Shown: piece after piece, positions 34,690 to 44,751 of the stretch
Position numbering within the stretch: the first letter of the stretch is position 1
How the letters are laid out: every line of letters begins with the position of its first letter
NCBI GenBank assembly: GCA_013376985.1
Contig: JACABB010000007.1
Coordinates: forward strand, 1 to 64,000
Direction of reading: 5' to 3'
Origin: Bacteroidales bacterium
GTDB lineage: Bacteria; Bacteroidota; Bacteroidia; Bacteroidales; Tenuifilaceae
Length of the DNA stretch: 64,000 nt
Notes under the pieces: model-generated
The model's input: the letters and a program-made list of their open reading frames with translations, nothing else
The model's database searches: none
Told to the model about the DNA's origin: nothing
Program-made: the position numbers and the translations under genes

Positions 34690-35592
34690 ATGAAATTTGA
34701 AGAGGGGATATGGTATTCGTTTTCCATTTCAGGAATTGTAGACATTCCTGATAAGGGAGAACACTTTATACTTTTACATGATTCGGGTCGAAAAATGCTC
34801 CTACGAACTGATTATTATGTTAAATACAATTATGCTTTAGGCCAAATCATTGAATGTCGTGTTGATAAAGTGAATTGCACAGGGCAAGTATTCTTAGAGC
34901 CTAAACATCCACACTACAACGATGGTCAGGTTTATTCATTTGATATAATAAGGATATTTTTAGATGAGGAATCTCTCTATAATGCTAAAGTGAAAGATGT
35001 TTTTAGCAACGAAATAGATGTCTATTTATATCAGACGGATGGTTTGCAAACCAAAAAAAATATTATGTTACAAGTGGTTCAGGTTAAAAAAGGCTTACCA
35101 ATATTGTGTGATATCCAAAAAGGGAAAAGTGAAATAATTGAATTCGATTATGGTAAAGAGATTAAATTAAAGGTTAAATCAGTTAAGAAATATAACTCAG
35201 AAGATTTCTATATTCTTTATGATGGTGACACTATAAAAACTAAAATTAAGGTTAAGTATTATAAAAATTATGGTTTTGATATTGGTGATGAAGTTATATG
35301 TGAAATAATTGGTATCGAATCAAATAACTATTTTATAGTTGTTGAACCGAAAAATCCTTGGTATAAAATTGGAAATGTTTACACTTTTACTAAGATTGGC
35401 ATAGAGAAGTATGCTGGTTTAGAAGAAGATAAAGCAAAAGTAATGATAGTGCTTGATAATAATGGAAATAAATGCGGCGTACCTATAAATAAAACAATAG
35501 CAACGAGCCTACAAGAAAGAGATAAAATCGAATGTAGGGTGATTGGTTTCAGAAAAGGTCGACCTCAATTAGAGATCGACCAAAATCCATAA
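34690..35592 (+). CDS. Uncharacterised protein with duplicated beta-rich modules
   Basis: A 300-residue protein whose start is 10 nt after the SelD stop, so it is probably the last gene of the selenium operon. It has no signal peptide or membrane segment. It shows an ABAB internal duplication with a period of about 149 residues: EPKHPHYNDGQVYSF at 70 matches EPKNPWYKIGNVYTF at 219, and GQIIECRVDKV at 51 matches GDEVICEIIGI at 199. The modules, rich in beta strands and with short EC/CE motifs, resemble small OB- or S1-like barrels. I do not recognise a named family. A role in selenium handling or nucleic-acid binding is only a guess from context and fold. Confidence 0.72.
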   Translation: MKFEEGIWYSFSISGIVDIPDKGEHFILLHDSGRKMLLRTDYYVKYNYALGQIIECRVDKVNCTGQVFLEPKHPHYNDGQVYSFDIIRIFLDEESLYNAKVKDVFSNEIDVYLYQTDGLQTKKNIMLQVVQVKKGLPILCDIQKGKSEIIEFDYGKEIKLKVKSVKKYNSEDFYILYDGDTIKTKIKVKYYKNYGFDIGDEVICEIIGIESNNYFIVVEPKNPWYKIGNVYTFTKIGIEKYAGLEEDKAKVMIVLDNNGNKCGVPINKTIATSLQERDKIECRVIGFRKGRPQLEIDQNP

Positions 35593-35596
35593 CAAA

Positions 35597-35914
35597 CTAA
35601 TCTTCTCCATACTCTTCTGATGGTTCTTCACTTTCTTCTGGGAACGAATCTCCATCGGTTCCAATATCGTCGCTTTCAGAAAAGAAGTCTTTTTCTTCGT
35701 CCTCATCCTTGGGCTTGGTATCTATCTTAACATTTACTTTGATTAAATAACTTGTATCATCAGTATCTAATGTGATAGCGTAAAAGAAATCATTATTTGG
35801 TTTAGTAACTTTTATAACGCTATTTAAGTATCCATAAGGGTACTTTTTCTTGACTAGCTCCAATACTTCTGGGGATAAGTTGTTATAACTGATAACCAGC
35901 CTTTTCTTTTCCAT
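35597..35914 (-). CDS. Small acidic protein
   Basis: A 105-residue protein. Residues 1-70 are a mixed region (SYNNLSPEVLELVKKKYPYG, FYAITLDTDDTSYLIKV), and the last 35 residues are strongly acidic (EDEEKDFFSESDD, EESEEPSEEYGED). No enzyme motif. It converges on the selenium operon with only 4 nt between the stops. Similar small acidic-tailed proteins are common in Bacteroidota and uncharacterised. Confidence 0.65.
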   Translation of the reverse strand: MEKKRLVISYNNLSPEVLELVKKKYPYGYLNSVIKVTKPNNDFFYAITLDTDDTSYLIKVNVKIDTKPKDEDEEKDFFSESDDIGTDGDSFPEESEEPSEEYGED

Positions 35915-36119
35915 ATATTCCCTTTAAATTTTTTTGCAATAATACATTAAAAATTGAAATTTCATAGATGACATATAGATTTTTTATTTCTATTTTTTAA
36001 CTTGAATATTAGGATTTTTAATATTATCATTTGTCTTATAATTAATATTATGTTAAATAGGTATTGGTTTAATAAACCTCAGCAATTATCCACTGAGGTT
36101 TATCGACACTACTTCAATA

Positions 36120-37430
36120 CTACTTCAATTGCTCTGATTTATCTTTAAATTCTAAATATTTCTTATTCATTTCATCGCTTTCGGTTCTATATCGAAAATA
36201 AATATTTTTTAATGTCTCAACAGTAGATTTATCTGTGGGTTTGATTTCATTGGCCTTAAGAATGTATGGTAAAGCATTTTTGAATTCAATATTAGCTTTT
36301 GCTATTAAAGCATCATACTTTTCAAGTTCCTTTGCCGGCACTTTATTGGCTTCTTCCAAATACTTCACACCTTTATTATAAATTATAGCACCTAGGTTGA
36401 AATACGCATCAAAAAAGTTAGGATCACAATCTATAGATTTTTGATATATTTCTGCAGCTTTATCAAAATCACTTAACTTATCATATATTGCGGCTTTATT
36501 AAAGTATAATGAAGCATTTTTTGGATCATCTTGAATAGCCTTATCAATATAAGTTAGCACTTTGTTAGGATCCTCGTTTTTATTTATGTAGTAGTTAATT
36601 AAGGCAATAAGAACATTCTGATTCTTTGGGTATTTAATAAACCCTTGTTCAAGATAAGGTAAACCTGATTCATTGTCACCTATTGCTCTGTATGCTTGTT
36701 CTAAATATGAATAGGCATTACCTTCTGAGGTATATCCTAATTCTATAGCTTTTTTATATAAATCAACAGCTTCTTTGTTTTTACCATCTAATTGTGCAGA
36801 AAGAGCTGAATAATAATAAATTGCAGTGTCTTTTTGATTTAACTGAGGAAGTAATCCAATGTTAATAACAGTGCTAAAACTATTGTAAGCACAGGTGTAT
36901 TTTTTAAAACTATAACAATTGGAGCCTTCTGAAATTAACAGTTCTTTTAACCTAATATAGTTTGCACTTATAGATTTAGTCTTCTTTCCATTTACATCAA
37001 TTTCTCTTGCTTTGTTAAGACTTTCCATAGCGAGAGCAAGGGGGTTTTCAATTACAGGGTTAAGTACTTCCCATTTTTCAAGTGTACCATTCACGAAATA
37101 GAAAACGGCACGATCCATAATGTATTTATCAACTAAATTACCATCTTGCTCCTCTTGAACCTTGTTTTTTGGTTGACCAACTAATATTGTGAATTCTTTT
37201 ACAGGCATTCCCGATCTGGTATTTAAAAGTTGTGATTCATAAACCTCCATCATCAATTCTGCTCTATCGATCCATGTGCTTTCTTTGATGTTTTTCTTAG
37301 GGTTTTGAATATCGGCATCGCTTTTATCAACTTTTTTCTTTAGTTGTTCGAAGTTGATCGGAACTCCGGTTTGTGAATATGAAAGGTTAAAACCGAAGAT
37401 TAATAAGAAAATGATTGACAGTTTTTTCAT
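36120..37430 (-). CDS. Periplasmic tetratricopeptide repeat protein
   Basis: A protein of 436 residues with a signal peptide (MKKLSIIFLLIFGFNLSYSQ). After an N-terminal region of about 120 residues come tetratricopeptide repeats: KNKEAVDLYKKAIELGYTS, GLPYLEQGFIKYPKNQNV, and SDFDKAAEIYQKSIDCDPNF, with a final helix pair. It is exported and may assemble envelope complexes. The start at 37430 was chosen because the longer frame begins in a -7 box. It follows gyrA with its own promoter. Confidence 0.8.
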   Translation of the reverse strand: MKKLSIIFLLIFGFNLSYSQTGVPINFEQLKKKVDKSDADIQNPKKNIKESTWIDRAELMMEVYESQLLNTRSGMPVKEFTILVGQPKNKVQEEQDGNLVDKYIMDRAVFYFVNGTLEKWEVLNPVIENPLALAMESLNKAREIDVNGKKTKSISANYIRLKELLISEGSNCYSFKKYTCAYNSFSTVINIGLLPQLNQKDTAIYYYSALSAQLDGKNKEAVDLYKKAIELGYTSEGNAYSYLEQAYRAIGDNESGLPYLEQGFIKYPKNQNVLIALINYYINKNEDPNKVLTYIDKAIQDDPKNASLYFNKAAIYDKLSDFDKAAEIYQKSIDCDPNFFDAYFNLGAIIYNKGVKYLEEANKVPAKELEKYDALIAKANIEFKNALPYILKANEIKPTDKSTVETLKNIYFRYRTESDEMNKKYLEFKDKSEQLK

Positions 37431-37466
37431 TTTTTTTAAAAATTTAAGTTCTAGTTTAATTTTTTG

Positions 37467-37474
37467 CAAAAATA
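37467..37474 (-). promoter_or_regulatory. -7 box of the periplasmic TPR gene
   Basis: TATTTTTG on the minus strand (37474 to 37467), followed by C. It lies about 37 nt before the start at 37430 and overlaps the alternative, unlikely start codon. Confidence 0.6.
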
Positions 37475-37489
37475 TTGATAATTAATTTA

Positions 37490-39991
37490 TTATTCAAGCT
37501 CTGAAATAATATTTTCAGATACATTATCAAACTCATCATCAGTTTTTTCATCAGATGATTCTACATTTGCTACTGCAGCAATTGCGTCGTTATTCTTGAG
37601 ATTTATTAATCGGACTCCTTGAGTAGCTCTTCCTGTAATTCTCATTTTAGATACGGAAAGTCTAATAGTTATACCACTCCGATTGATAATCATCAAATCG
37701 TTATTATCTGTAACGCCCTTAATTGCTATTAAGTTGCCTGTTTTTGGGGTAATATTTAAAGTTTTTACTCCTTTTCCACCCCTGTTTGTAATCCGATAGT
37801 CATCTAACTTAGAACGTTTACCATAGCCCATTTCTGATACAACAAGTATATCTTTTTGCTCAGTATCAGTAACACAAACCATACCAATTACTTCATCTGT
37901 TTGTTTTATAGAAATAGCTCTTACTCCACTTCCTGTTCTTCCTATAGGTCGTACAAGTTTTTCGGGGAATCTAATTGCTTTCCCATCTTTTGCTGCTATT
38001 AAAACGTGACAAGTGCCATTTGTTAAACATGCTTCAAGCAATTGGTCTCCATCTTTAATCGTAATAGCATTTACTCCATTCTGTCTTGGTCTGCTATATG
38101 CCTCTAATGAAGTCTTTTTAATTATACCTTTCTTTGTACAAAGAATGATATAATTATTTTGAATATATTCATTATCAGTTAGTTTTTTAACATTCAGATA
38201 TGCTTTTACATTATCATCACTTTCTATATTCAGCATATTCTGAATAGCCCTTCCTTTAGATGTTTTACTTCCTTCGGGAATATCGTAGACTTTAAGCCAA
38301 AAACACTTTCCTTTTTCCGTAAAGAAAAGCATAGTATTATGCATACTAGCGGTATAAAGATGTTCAATAAAATCCTCGTCTCTAGTATTGCTTCCTTTGG
38401 TGCCTACTCCTCCTCTAGCCTGAGTTCTATATTCAGTTAAAGGTGTTCTTTTTATGTAACCTAGCCTAGATATTGTAATTACAACTTCTTCATCAGCATA
38501 AAAATCTTCTGGGTTGAACTCTTCAGCATTTGGAATTATTTCGGTTCTACGATCATCTCCGTACTTTTCTTTAATATAGAGCATTTCGTCCTTAATAATC
38601 TTCATTTGCAAAGCAGTATCAGTAAGAATATTCTTTAAAAAAGCAATCTGATTGAGCAATTCATTATACTCTTCTTTTACCTTATCGCGTTCTAGTCCAG
38701 TTAAGCTTCGTAAACGCATGTCGATTATTGCACGAGACTGAATATCAGAGAGTCCGAAACGAGTCATTAAACTCTCACGAGCCATATCAGGTGTTTCAGC
38801 TGCACGAATTAGTGCTATAACCTCATCTATATGATCGATAGCTATGAGTAAACCCTCGAGGATGTGAGCTCTTTTTTCAGCTTGATCTAATTCGAATTGA
38901 GTTCTCCTAATAATGACATTGTGGCGATGTTTAATGAAAAGAACGATTAGATCCTTAAGATTCAATACTTTTGGTCGTCCATCAACTAGGGCAATATTAT
39001 TAATAGCGAAAGAGGATTGTAATTGAGAATGTTTATAAAGGTTATTCAAAACTACATTTGCAACGGCCTCTTTTTTAAGAATCATGACAACTCGAGTTCC
39101 TTGACGATCCGATTCATCGTTTATATAGCTAATACCTTCAAGTTTCTTTTCGTTAATCAAGTCAGCGATCTTACGTATCATCTCTGATTTGTTAACCATA
39201 TAGGGTATTTCAGTTACAATAATCTTTGATCTACCCGATTCAGTTTGTTCAATTTCAGTTTTAGATCTGATTACTACTCTGCCCTTACCTGTATGGTATG
39301 ATTCTTTAACACCTTGATAGCCATAAATAATAGCTCCTGTTGGAAAATCGGGCCCTTTGACATACTTCAGTAGTTCATCAATGGTTATTTCGGGATTATC
39401 AATAGTTGCGCAAATGGCATCGACAACCTCCTTTAAATTGTGAGGTGCCATGTTTGTTGCCATACCAACTGCAATCCCTGATGAACCATTTACCAAAAGG
39501 GTTGGAATTTTAGTTGGTAAAACAGTTGGTTCTTCGAGAGAGTCATCAAAATTCAATCTAAAATCAACCGTATTCTTTTCAAGATCTGCTAGAGTTTCCT
39601 CTGCAATCTTAGTTAATCGAGCTTCAGTATAACGCATGGCTGCTGGGCTATCCCCATCAACAGAGCCAAAGTTACCCTGCCCATCAACAAAAGGGTATCT
39701 TAGTGACCATTCCTGAGCCATCCTAACCATAGCATCATACACCGAGGTATCACCGTGGGGATGATACTTTCCTAAAACCTCACCTACTATACGAGCCGAT
39801 TTTTTAAAGGGTTTACCTGATAAAACTCCTAGCTCAGACATACCAAAAAGTACCCTTCTGTGTACTGGTTTTAACCCATCCCTCACATCGGGTAGCGCTC
39901 TTGAAACAATTACCGACATTGAGTAGTCAATGTAGGCCGATTTCATCTCCTCTTCGATGTTGATCTGAATAATTCTTTCTCCTTCAGCCAT
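37490..39991 (-). CDS. gyrA: DNA gyrase subunit A
   Basis: An 833-residue Gyr[25 protein letters not shown] opens the breakage-reunion domain split here as [17 protein letters not shown] and [21 protein letters not shown] carries the catalytic tyrosine at about residue 122. The C-terminal beta-pinwheel holds [10 protein letters not shown], the GyrA box, and later repeats such as [10 protein letters not shown] and [10 protein letters not shown]. The tail is acidic ([14 protein letters not shown]). With GyrB it introduces negative supercoils. Length is usual. Confidence 0.95.
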   Translation of the reverse strand: MAEGERIIQINIEEEMKSAYIDYSMSVIVSRALPDVRDGLKPVHRRVLFGMSELGVLSGKPFKKSARIVGEVLGKYHPHGDTSVYDAMVRMAQEWSLRYPFVDGQGNFGSVDGDSPAAMRYTEARLTKIAEETLADLEKNTVDFRLNFDDSLEEPTVLPTKIPTLLVNGSSGIAVGMATNMAPHNLKEVVDAICATIDNPEITIDELLKYVKGPDFPTGAIIYGYQGVKESYHTGKGRVVIRSKTEIEQTESGRSKIIVTEIPYMVNKSEMIRKIADLINEKKLEGISYINDESDRQGTRVVMILKKEAVANVVLNNLYKHSQLQSSFAINNIALVDGRPKVLNLKDLIVLFIKHRHNVIIRRTQFELDQAEKRAHILEGLLIAIDHIDEVIALIRAAETPDMARESLMTRFGLSDIQSRAIIDMRLRSLTGLERDKVKEEYNELLNQIAFLKNILTDTALQMKIIKDEMLYIKEKYGDDRRTEIIPNAEEFNPEDFYADEEVVITISRLGYIKRTPLTEYRTQARGGVGTKGSNTRDEDFIEHLYTASMHNTMLFFTEKGKCFWLKVYDIPEGSKTSKGRAIQNMLNIESDDNVKAYLNVKKLTDNEYIQNNYIILCTKKGIIKKTSLEAYSRPRQNGVNAITIKDGDQLLEACLTNGTCHVLIAAKDGKAIRFPEKLVRPIGRTGSGVRAISIKQTDEVIGMVCVTDTEQKDILVVSEMGYGKRSKLDDYRITNRGGKGVKTLNITPKTGNLIAIKGVTDNNDLMIINRSGITIRLSVSKMRITGRATQGVRLINLKNNDAIAAVANVESSDEKTDDEFDNVSENIISELE

Positions 39992-40220
39992 ATTATTAAT
40001 TAAAGAATCGAAATTATTGTTAATAAATACTTTTTTAAGAACCCGCTAAAGTACTCAATTATCATTAATAATAAACCATTTTTTTTCAATGAATTATTAA
40101 CATTAATCATCATATTTACCAAGTGATCTTAATCATTAAAAGTATATTAAACTTTATGCTTGTATTTACGTTATTCTATATTACTTTAGTATTCGAATTT
40201 TAATATCAATGTTTTGTATT

Positions 40221-42758
40221 ATGGACTCCAAATTTTCTCAAAAAATAAAAGATATACTTACCTATAGTCGCGAAGAAGCGATTAGGCTAGGTAATAGTTC
40301 CATTAGCCCTGAGCATTTATTTCTCGGTATGCTGCGTGATGGAGAAAGCATTGCCATTGATGTATTAAACTCATTAGGATTAGATCTAGCGGAGATAAAA
40401 AAATTAATTGAAAAAAAACTTTTAAAGAGTAAAGATGTATCGAATGTTAGTGAGCCAGATGAACTTAATCTTTATAAATCCTCTGAAAGGGCTTTAAAGC
40501 TCGTTTTTTTGGAGGCAAGATCCCTCAAGACGGATGTAGTAAATCCGGCTCATCTCCTATTGGCGATACTAAAAGACGAGAATAATTATATTACGCAAAT
40601 TTTAGCAGAGAGAAAGGTTAACTATCTATCTGTTAGAGCTGAACTTGAAATGGGTGAAATCAAATCTCAGGGTGATTTTTCTGATGAGGATGATGAACGC
40701 AGCCAATTTGGAGCTCCCCGCGGAGGCTCTCAGCAAACACCAGGCAAGCCTGCGTCCGACACGCCTGTACTTGATAATTTCGGAATTGATTTAACCAAGG
40801 CAGCAGAAGAAGGACGTTTGGATCCTATAATTGGTAGAGAACGGGAGATTGAACGTATAGCTCAAATTTTAAGTAGAAGAAAGAAAAATAACCCTATACT
40901 TATTGGAGAACCAGGAGTTGGAAAGTCAGCAATTGCGGAGGGATTGGCACTTAGGATAATAAAAAAGAAAGTATCTAGAGTTCTTTTTAACAAAAGGGTT
41001 GTTACGTTAGACTTAGCATCTATTGTTGCTGGAACTAAGTATAGAGGACAATTTGAAGAAAGGATGAAAGCTATTCTTAACGAATTAGCTAAGACCAATG
41101 ATGTAATTTTATTCATAGATGAGATTCACACCATTGTTGGTGCCGGAGGTGCAACAGGCTCATTGGATGCTGCAAATATGCTAAAGCCTTCTTTGGCTCG
41201 AGGAGAACTTCAATGTATTGGTGCAACAACTCTTGATGAATATCGTGAGCATATAGAAAAAGATGGTGCTTTAGAGCGTAGATTCCAAAAGGTAATGGTC
41301 GATCCCACATCACCCGAAGAAACCGTTGAAATTTTAAACAATATTAAGGAACGATATGAGGAGCACCATAATGTTACCTATACTCCCGAAGCCATTAATG
41401 CTTGTGTTAAATTAACTATGCGTTACATTTCTGATCGGCATTTACCCGATAAAGCTATTGATGCCTTGGACGAATCGGGATCTAGGGTTCATATCTCTAA
41501 TATCAAAGTTCCTGAGAAAATGATTATGCTTGAAAAGCAGGTTGAAGAAGCTAAAAAAGACAAAATTAAATCGGTTAAAAATCAGGATTTTGAATCTGCT
41601 GCTAGTTTTAGGGACAAGGAAAAGCAATTTATAGATCTATTAGATCAAGAACAGAAGCGCTGGGAGTGTGAACTTACTAAACATCGCGAGATAGTAAGTG
41701 AAGATAAGGTTGCAGAGGTTGTTGCTATGATGACTGGTGTTCCGGTTCAAAGAATTGCCCAAGCTGAGGGTGCAAGGCTAGTAAAAATGGCTGATGAACT
41801 TAGAGGTTCTATTATTGGACAAGATGATGCCATAGGTAAGGTTGTTAAAGCAATTCAGAGAAATAGAGCAGGATTGAAAGATCCTAATAAACCTATTGGC
41901 ACCTTCATTTTCCTTGGACCTACTGGGGTTGGTAAAACACAGCTAGCTAAAGTTCTCGCTAGGTATCTTTTTGATTCATACGATAACCTCATTCGTATTG
42001 ATATGAGTGAATATATGGAGAAATTTTCAGTATCAAGGCTTGTTGGAGCACCTCCAGGTTACATCGGATACGAAGAAGGGGGGCAATTAACAGAGAAAGT
42101 ACGTCGTAAACCATATTCAGTTGTGTTGTTGGATGAAGTTGAAAAAGCGCACCCTGATGTTTTTCATATATTACTTCAGGTCTTGGATGAAGGTCTTCTT
42201 ACTGATAGCTTAGGCAGAAGAGTTGATTTTAAAAATACTATTGTTATTATGACGTCCAACATTGGAACTAGAGAACTTAAGGAGTTTGGACGTGGTGTTG
42301 GTTTTAATACTGCTGCTAAAGAAGCAACAGCAAATGATTACTCTAAAAATGTACTTCAAAAGGCATTGAAAAAAGCGTTCGCCCCTGAATTCTTAAATCG
42401 TATTGATGATATAGTGATATTCAATACTTTATCAAGACCTGATATTCACAAAATTATTGATATCGAGTTAAAAGGTCTCTATGATAGGATCTTAAGCCTT
42501 GGCTATTTGATTAAAATATCACCAGCAGCCAAAGATTATATTACTGAAAAAGGTTTTGATATTCAGTATGGTGCTAGGCCGTTGAAGAGAGCTATTCAGA
42601 AATATCTTGAAGATCCTATGGCCGAAGTAATTATAAAAAGCACTATGAAAGCAGGTGATGTTATTTCTGTAGGCTTTAATAAGAAGAAAGAAGAGATTGT
42701 AATTAAAATAATCACTAAAGAGGAAGAGTCCACAGAGATTACTTCGGATGAAGAATAA
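40221..42758 (+). CDS. clpC: ATP-dependent Clp protease ATPase, ClpC-type
   Basis: An 845-residue Hsp100 protein. The N domain (SQKIKDILTYSREEAIRLGN) binds substrates or adaptors; AAA module 1 has Walker A GEPGVGKSAIAEG and Walker B VILFIDEIHT; a UVR-like coiled segment (QDFESAASFRDKEKQ) sits between; AAA module 2 has GPTGVGKTQLAK and VVLLDEVEKAHP. It unfolds proteins and feeds them to ClpP. I chose ATG 40221 from family N termini; another ATG lies four codons upstream. It is divergent from gyrA. Confidence 0.94.
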   Translation: MDSKFSQKIKDILTYSREEAIRLGNSSISPEHLFLGMLRDGESIAIDVLNSLGLDLAEIKKLIEKKLLKSKDVSNVSEPDELNLYKSSERALKLVFLEARSLKTDVVNPAHLLLAILKDENNYITQILAERKVNYLSVRAELEMGEIKSQGDFSDEDDERSQFGAPRGGSQQTPGKPASDTPVLDNFGIDLTKAAEEGRLDPIIGREREIERIAQILSRRKKNNPILIGEPGVGKSAIAEGLALRIIKKKVSRVLFNKRVVTLDLASIVAGTKYRGQFEERMKAILNELAKTNDVILFIDEIHTIVGAGGATGSLDAANMLKPSLARGELQCIGATTLDEYREHIEKDGALERRFQKVMVDPTSPEETVEILNNIKERYEEHHNVTYTPEAINACVKLTMRYISDRHLPDKAIDALDESGSRVHISNIKVPEKMIMLEKQVEEAKKDKIKSVKNQDFESAASFRDKEKQFIDLLDQEQKRWECELTKHREIVSEDKVAEVVAMMTGVPVQRIAQAEGARLVKMADELRGSIIGQDDAIGKVVKAIQRNRAGLKDPNKPIGTFIFLGPTGVGKTQLAKVLARYLFDSYDNLIRIDMSEYMEKFSVSRLVGAPPGYIGYEEGGQLTEKVRRKPYSVVLLDEVEKAHPDVFHILLQVLDEGLLTDSLGRRVDFKNTIVIMTSNIGTRELKEFGRGVGFNTAAKEATANDYSKNVLQKALKKAFAPEFLNRIDDIVIFNTLSRPDIHKIIDIELKGLYDRILSLGYLIKISPAAKDYITEKGFDIQYGARPLKRAIQKYLEDPMAEVIIKSTMKAGDVISVGFNKKKEEIVIKIITKEEESTEITSDEE

Positions 42759-42790
42759 ATATTCTTTAAAAAATTTAGATCTTTAAAATA

Positions 42791-42827
42791 AAACGTTGAA
42801 CAATTTACCAATGTTCAGCGTTTATTT
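42791..42827 (+). terminator. Terminator after clpC
   Basis: AAACGTTGAACA (42791-42802) pairs with TGTTCAGCGTTT (42812-42823) with one mismatch, followed by ATTTTA. It separates clpC from tpx. Confidence 0.7.
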
Positions 42828-42849
42828 TAAAAAATAAATCATAAAAACT

Positions 42850-43359
42850 ATGAATAATCGAAAAGTTATATTTGGTGGTAATCCGCTAGAACTTGCAGGA
42901 AATGAATTGAAAATAGGTGCCAAAGCACCAGAATTTAATCTATTAGACATTGGCCTAAAACCAGTAAAACTATCTGATTTTAAAGACAAAGTAAAACTTA
43001 TTTCTGTATTTCCTTCTATTGATACAAGTGTTTGTTCTATTCAAAACCACAAATTCAATAGCGAAGCAGCATCATATGGTGAAAAAGTTGCTTTTCTAGC
43101 CATCTCAATGGATTTACCCTTTGCATTAAAAAGATTTTGTGGTGCAGAAGGCATTAATAACCTTAAAACCCTTTCTGATCATAGGGATGCTGATTTTGGT
43201 AATAAATACGGGTTTCTTATCAAAGATTTACGATTACTTGCCAGAGGTGTTGTTATAATTGATAAAGATGATAATATACAATACGTTGAAGTTTTACCAG
43301 AAATCGGAAAAGAACCAAACTATGATGCCGCCTTAAAGGCATTAAAAACATTACTATAA
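42850..43359 (+). CDS. tpx: Thiol peroxidase
   Basis: A 169-residue Tpx-type peroxiredoxin. FPSIDTSVCSIQNHKFNSEA contains the peroxidatic cysteine (about C57) in the T-x-x-C pattern, and RFCGAEGINNLKTLSD supplies the resolving cysteine. It reduces hydroperoxides using thioredoxin. It lies between clpC and rimO as a single-gene unit with terminators on both sides. Confidence 0.94.
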   Translation: MNNRKVIFGGNPLELAGNELKIGAKAPEFNLLDIGLKPVKLSDFKDKVKLISVFPSIDTSVCSIQNHKFNSEAASYGEKVAFLAISMDLPFALKRFCGAEGINNLKTLSDHRDADFGNKYGFLIKDLRLLARGVVIIDKDDNIQYVEVLPEIGKEPNYDAALKALKTLL

Positions 43360-43397
43360 AACAAAGGGCTGCAAAATTTCGCAGCCCTTTGTTTTTT
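43358..43397. terminator. Bidirectional terminator between tpx and rimO
   Basis: A strong hairpin, AAACAAAGGGCTGC pairing with GCAGCCCTTTGTTT, with T-tracts on both strands. It overlaps the last bases of both convergent genes. Confidence 0.88.
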
Positions 43398-44697
43398 ATA
43401 TCACCTCTCCCATTAAATCATAGTCATCGCATGATGATATTTTAACATTTACAAAATCTCCAATGGCTATCATTTTATCAGGCTTTATTATAACCTCTTG
43501 ATCAACTTCGGGTGAGTCGTATTCTGTTCTCCCTACAAAATATTCATCTTCGATTCGATCAATAATAACTTTATAGACCTTTCCTACTCTCTTTGAATTA
43601 TTGTTTAAAGATATCTCACGCTGGATTTCCATTATTTTATTAAAACGACGATTTTTTACAGAGTTGGATATTTTATCGGGATAGTTATTCGCAGAATAAG
43701 TTCCCTCTTCCTCAGAATAAGTGAAAACCCCTACTCTATCAAACTTTGATTCGGTAACAAAATCAACCAATTCCTTAAAATCCTGTTCAGTTTCGCCCGG
43801 ATGACCAACTAAAAATGTAGTACGTATGGCAATGTCAGGCACACTTTTTCTAAGTTTATCAACTAACTTAATTGTCTCATCTTTAGTCAAACCTCTACGC
43901 ATTAACTTTAGCATGTTATCGCTAATATGCTGAAAAGGTATGTCTATATACTTACAAACTTTTGGATTATTCTTAATTACATTAATTAGCGGCATTGGAA
44001 AATTGCTTGGGTATGCATAATGAATCCTTATCCACTCAATACCCTTAATTTCACTAAGTTTTTCAATAAGTTCAGCCAGCATTCTCTTTCCATAAAGGTC
44101 AAGCCCGTAGTATGTGGAATCCTGAGCAATAATAAGAAGTTCTTTTACACCATCATGGGCTATTTTAGTTGCCTCATCAACAAGTGATTCAATGCTTCTA
44201 GAAATATGTTTACCTCTAATTAAAGGTATGGCACAATAACCACAGCCCCAGTTACATCCTTCTGATATTTTAAGGTAAGCATAGTGTTTAGGGGTAAGTA
44301 GCATTCGAGCATTAGCAATCTCATCTCTATACTTAGATTTTAGATCTTTGAGAATTTCAGGAAGATCCGTTACTCCATAAAATCCATCAACCTCAGGGAT
44401 TTCTTTGGATAGATCATCTTTATACCTTTGAGATAGACAACCCATAACATAGACTCTATCGATAACCCCTTGATTTTTGGCATTTACAAAACGAAGAATA
44501 GTATCAGTTGACTCCTCTTTTGCATCGGCAATGAAACCACAAGTGTTAATCACTACAACTTTTGCCGAAGTATCATTAGAGTCGTGAATAACCTCCCATC
44601 CATCAAAATCCAGTTGTTTCATTAAGAATTCCGAATCAACGATATTCTTAGAACAACCCAAGGTTACAACGTTTATTTTTCTTTTGTTTCTCTTCAT
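43396..44697 (-). CDS. rimO: Ribosomal protein S12 methylthiotransferase
   Basis: A 433-residue radical SAM enzyme. The UPF0004 domain begins VVTLGCSKNIVDSE and includes NTCGFI and GCLSQRY (second-cluster cysteines); the radical SAM motif CNWGCGYCAIP follows; a TRAM domain ends the protein. VVTLGCSKN and length match RimO rather than MiaB. It adds a methylthio group to an aspartate of S12. It follows ftsY, from which a terminator divides it. Confidence 0.94.
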   Translation of the reverse strand: MKRNKRKINVVTLGCSKNIVDSEFLMKQLDFDGWEVIHDSNDTSAKVVVINTCGFIADAKEESTDTILRFVNAKNQGVIDRVYVMGCLSQRYKDDLSKEIPEVDGFYGVTDLPEILKDLKSKYRDEIANARMLLTPKHYAYLKISEGCNWGCGYCAIPLIRGKHISRSIESLVDEATKIAHDGVKELLIIAQDSTYYGLDLYGKRMLAELIEKLSEIKGIEWIRIHYAYPSNFPMPLINVIKNNPKVCKYIDIPFQHISDNMLKLMRRGLTKDETIKLVDKLRKSVPDIAIRTTFLVGHPGETEQDFKELVDFVTESKFDRVGVFTYSEEEGTYSANNYPDKISNSVKNRRFNKIMEIQREISLNNNSKRVGKVYKVIIDRIEDEYFVGRTEYDSPEVDQEVIIKPDKMIAIGDFVNVKISSCDDYDLMGEVI

Positions 44698-44704
44698 ATT
44701 ATGG

Positions 44705-44730
44705 AAAAACCCGGAAGTTATCCCCGGGTT
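44705..44730 (-). terminator. Terminator after ftsY
   Basis: AACCCGG and CCGGGTT arms on both sides of an 8-9-nt loop; on the minus strand a T-tract follows. It lies between the ftsY stop and the rimO start. Confidence 0.72.
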
Positions 44731-44751
44731 GATTGTATTGATAAAATTGGA

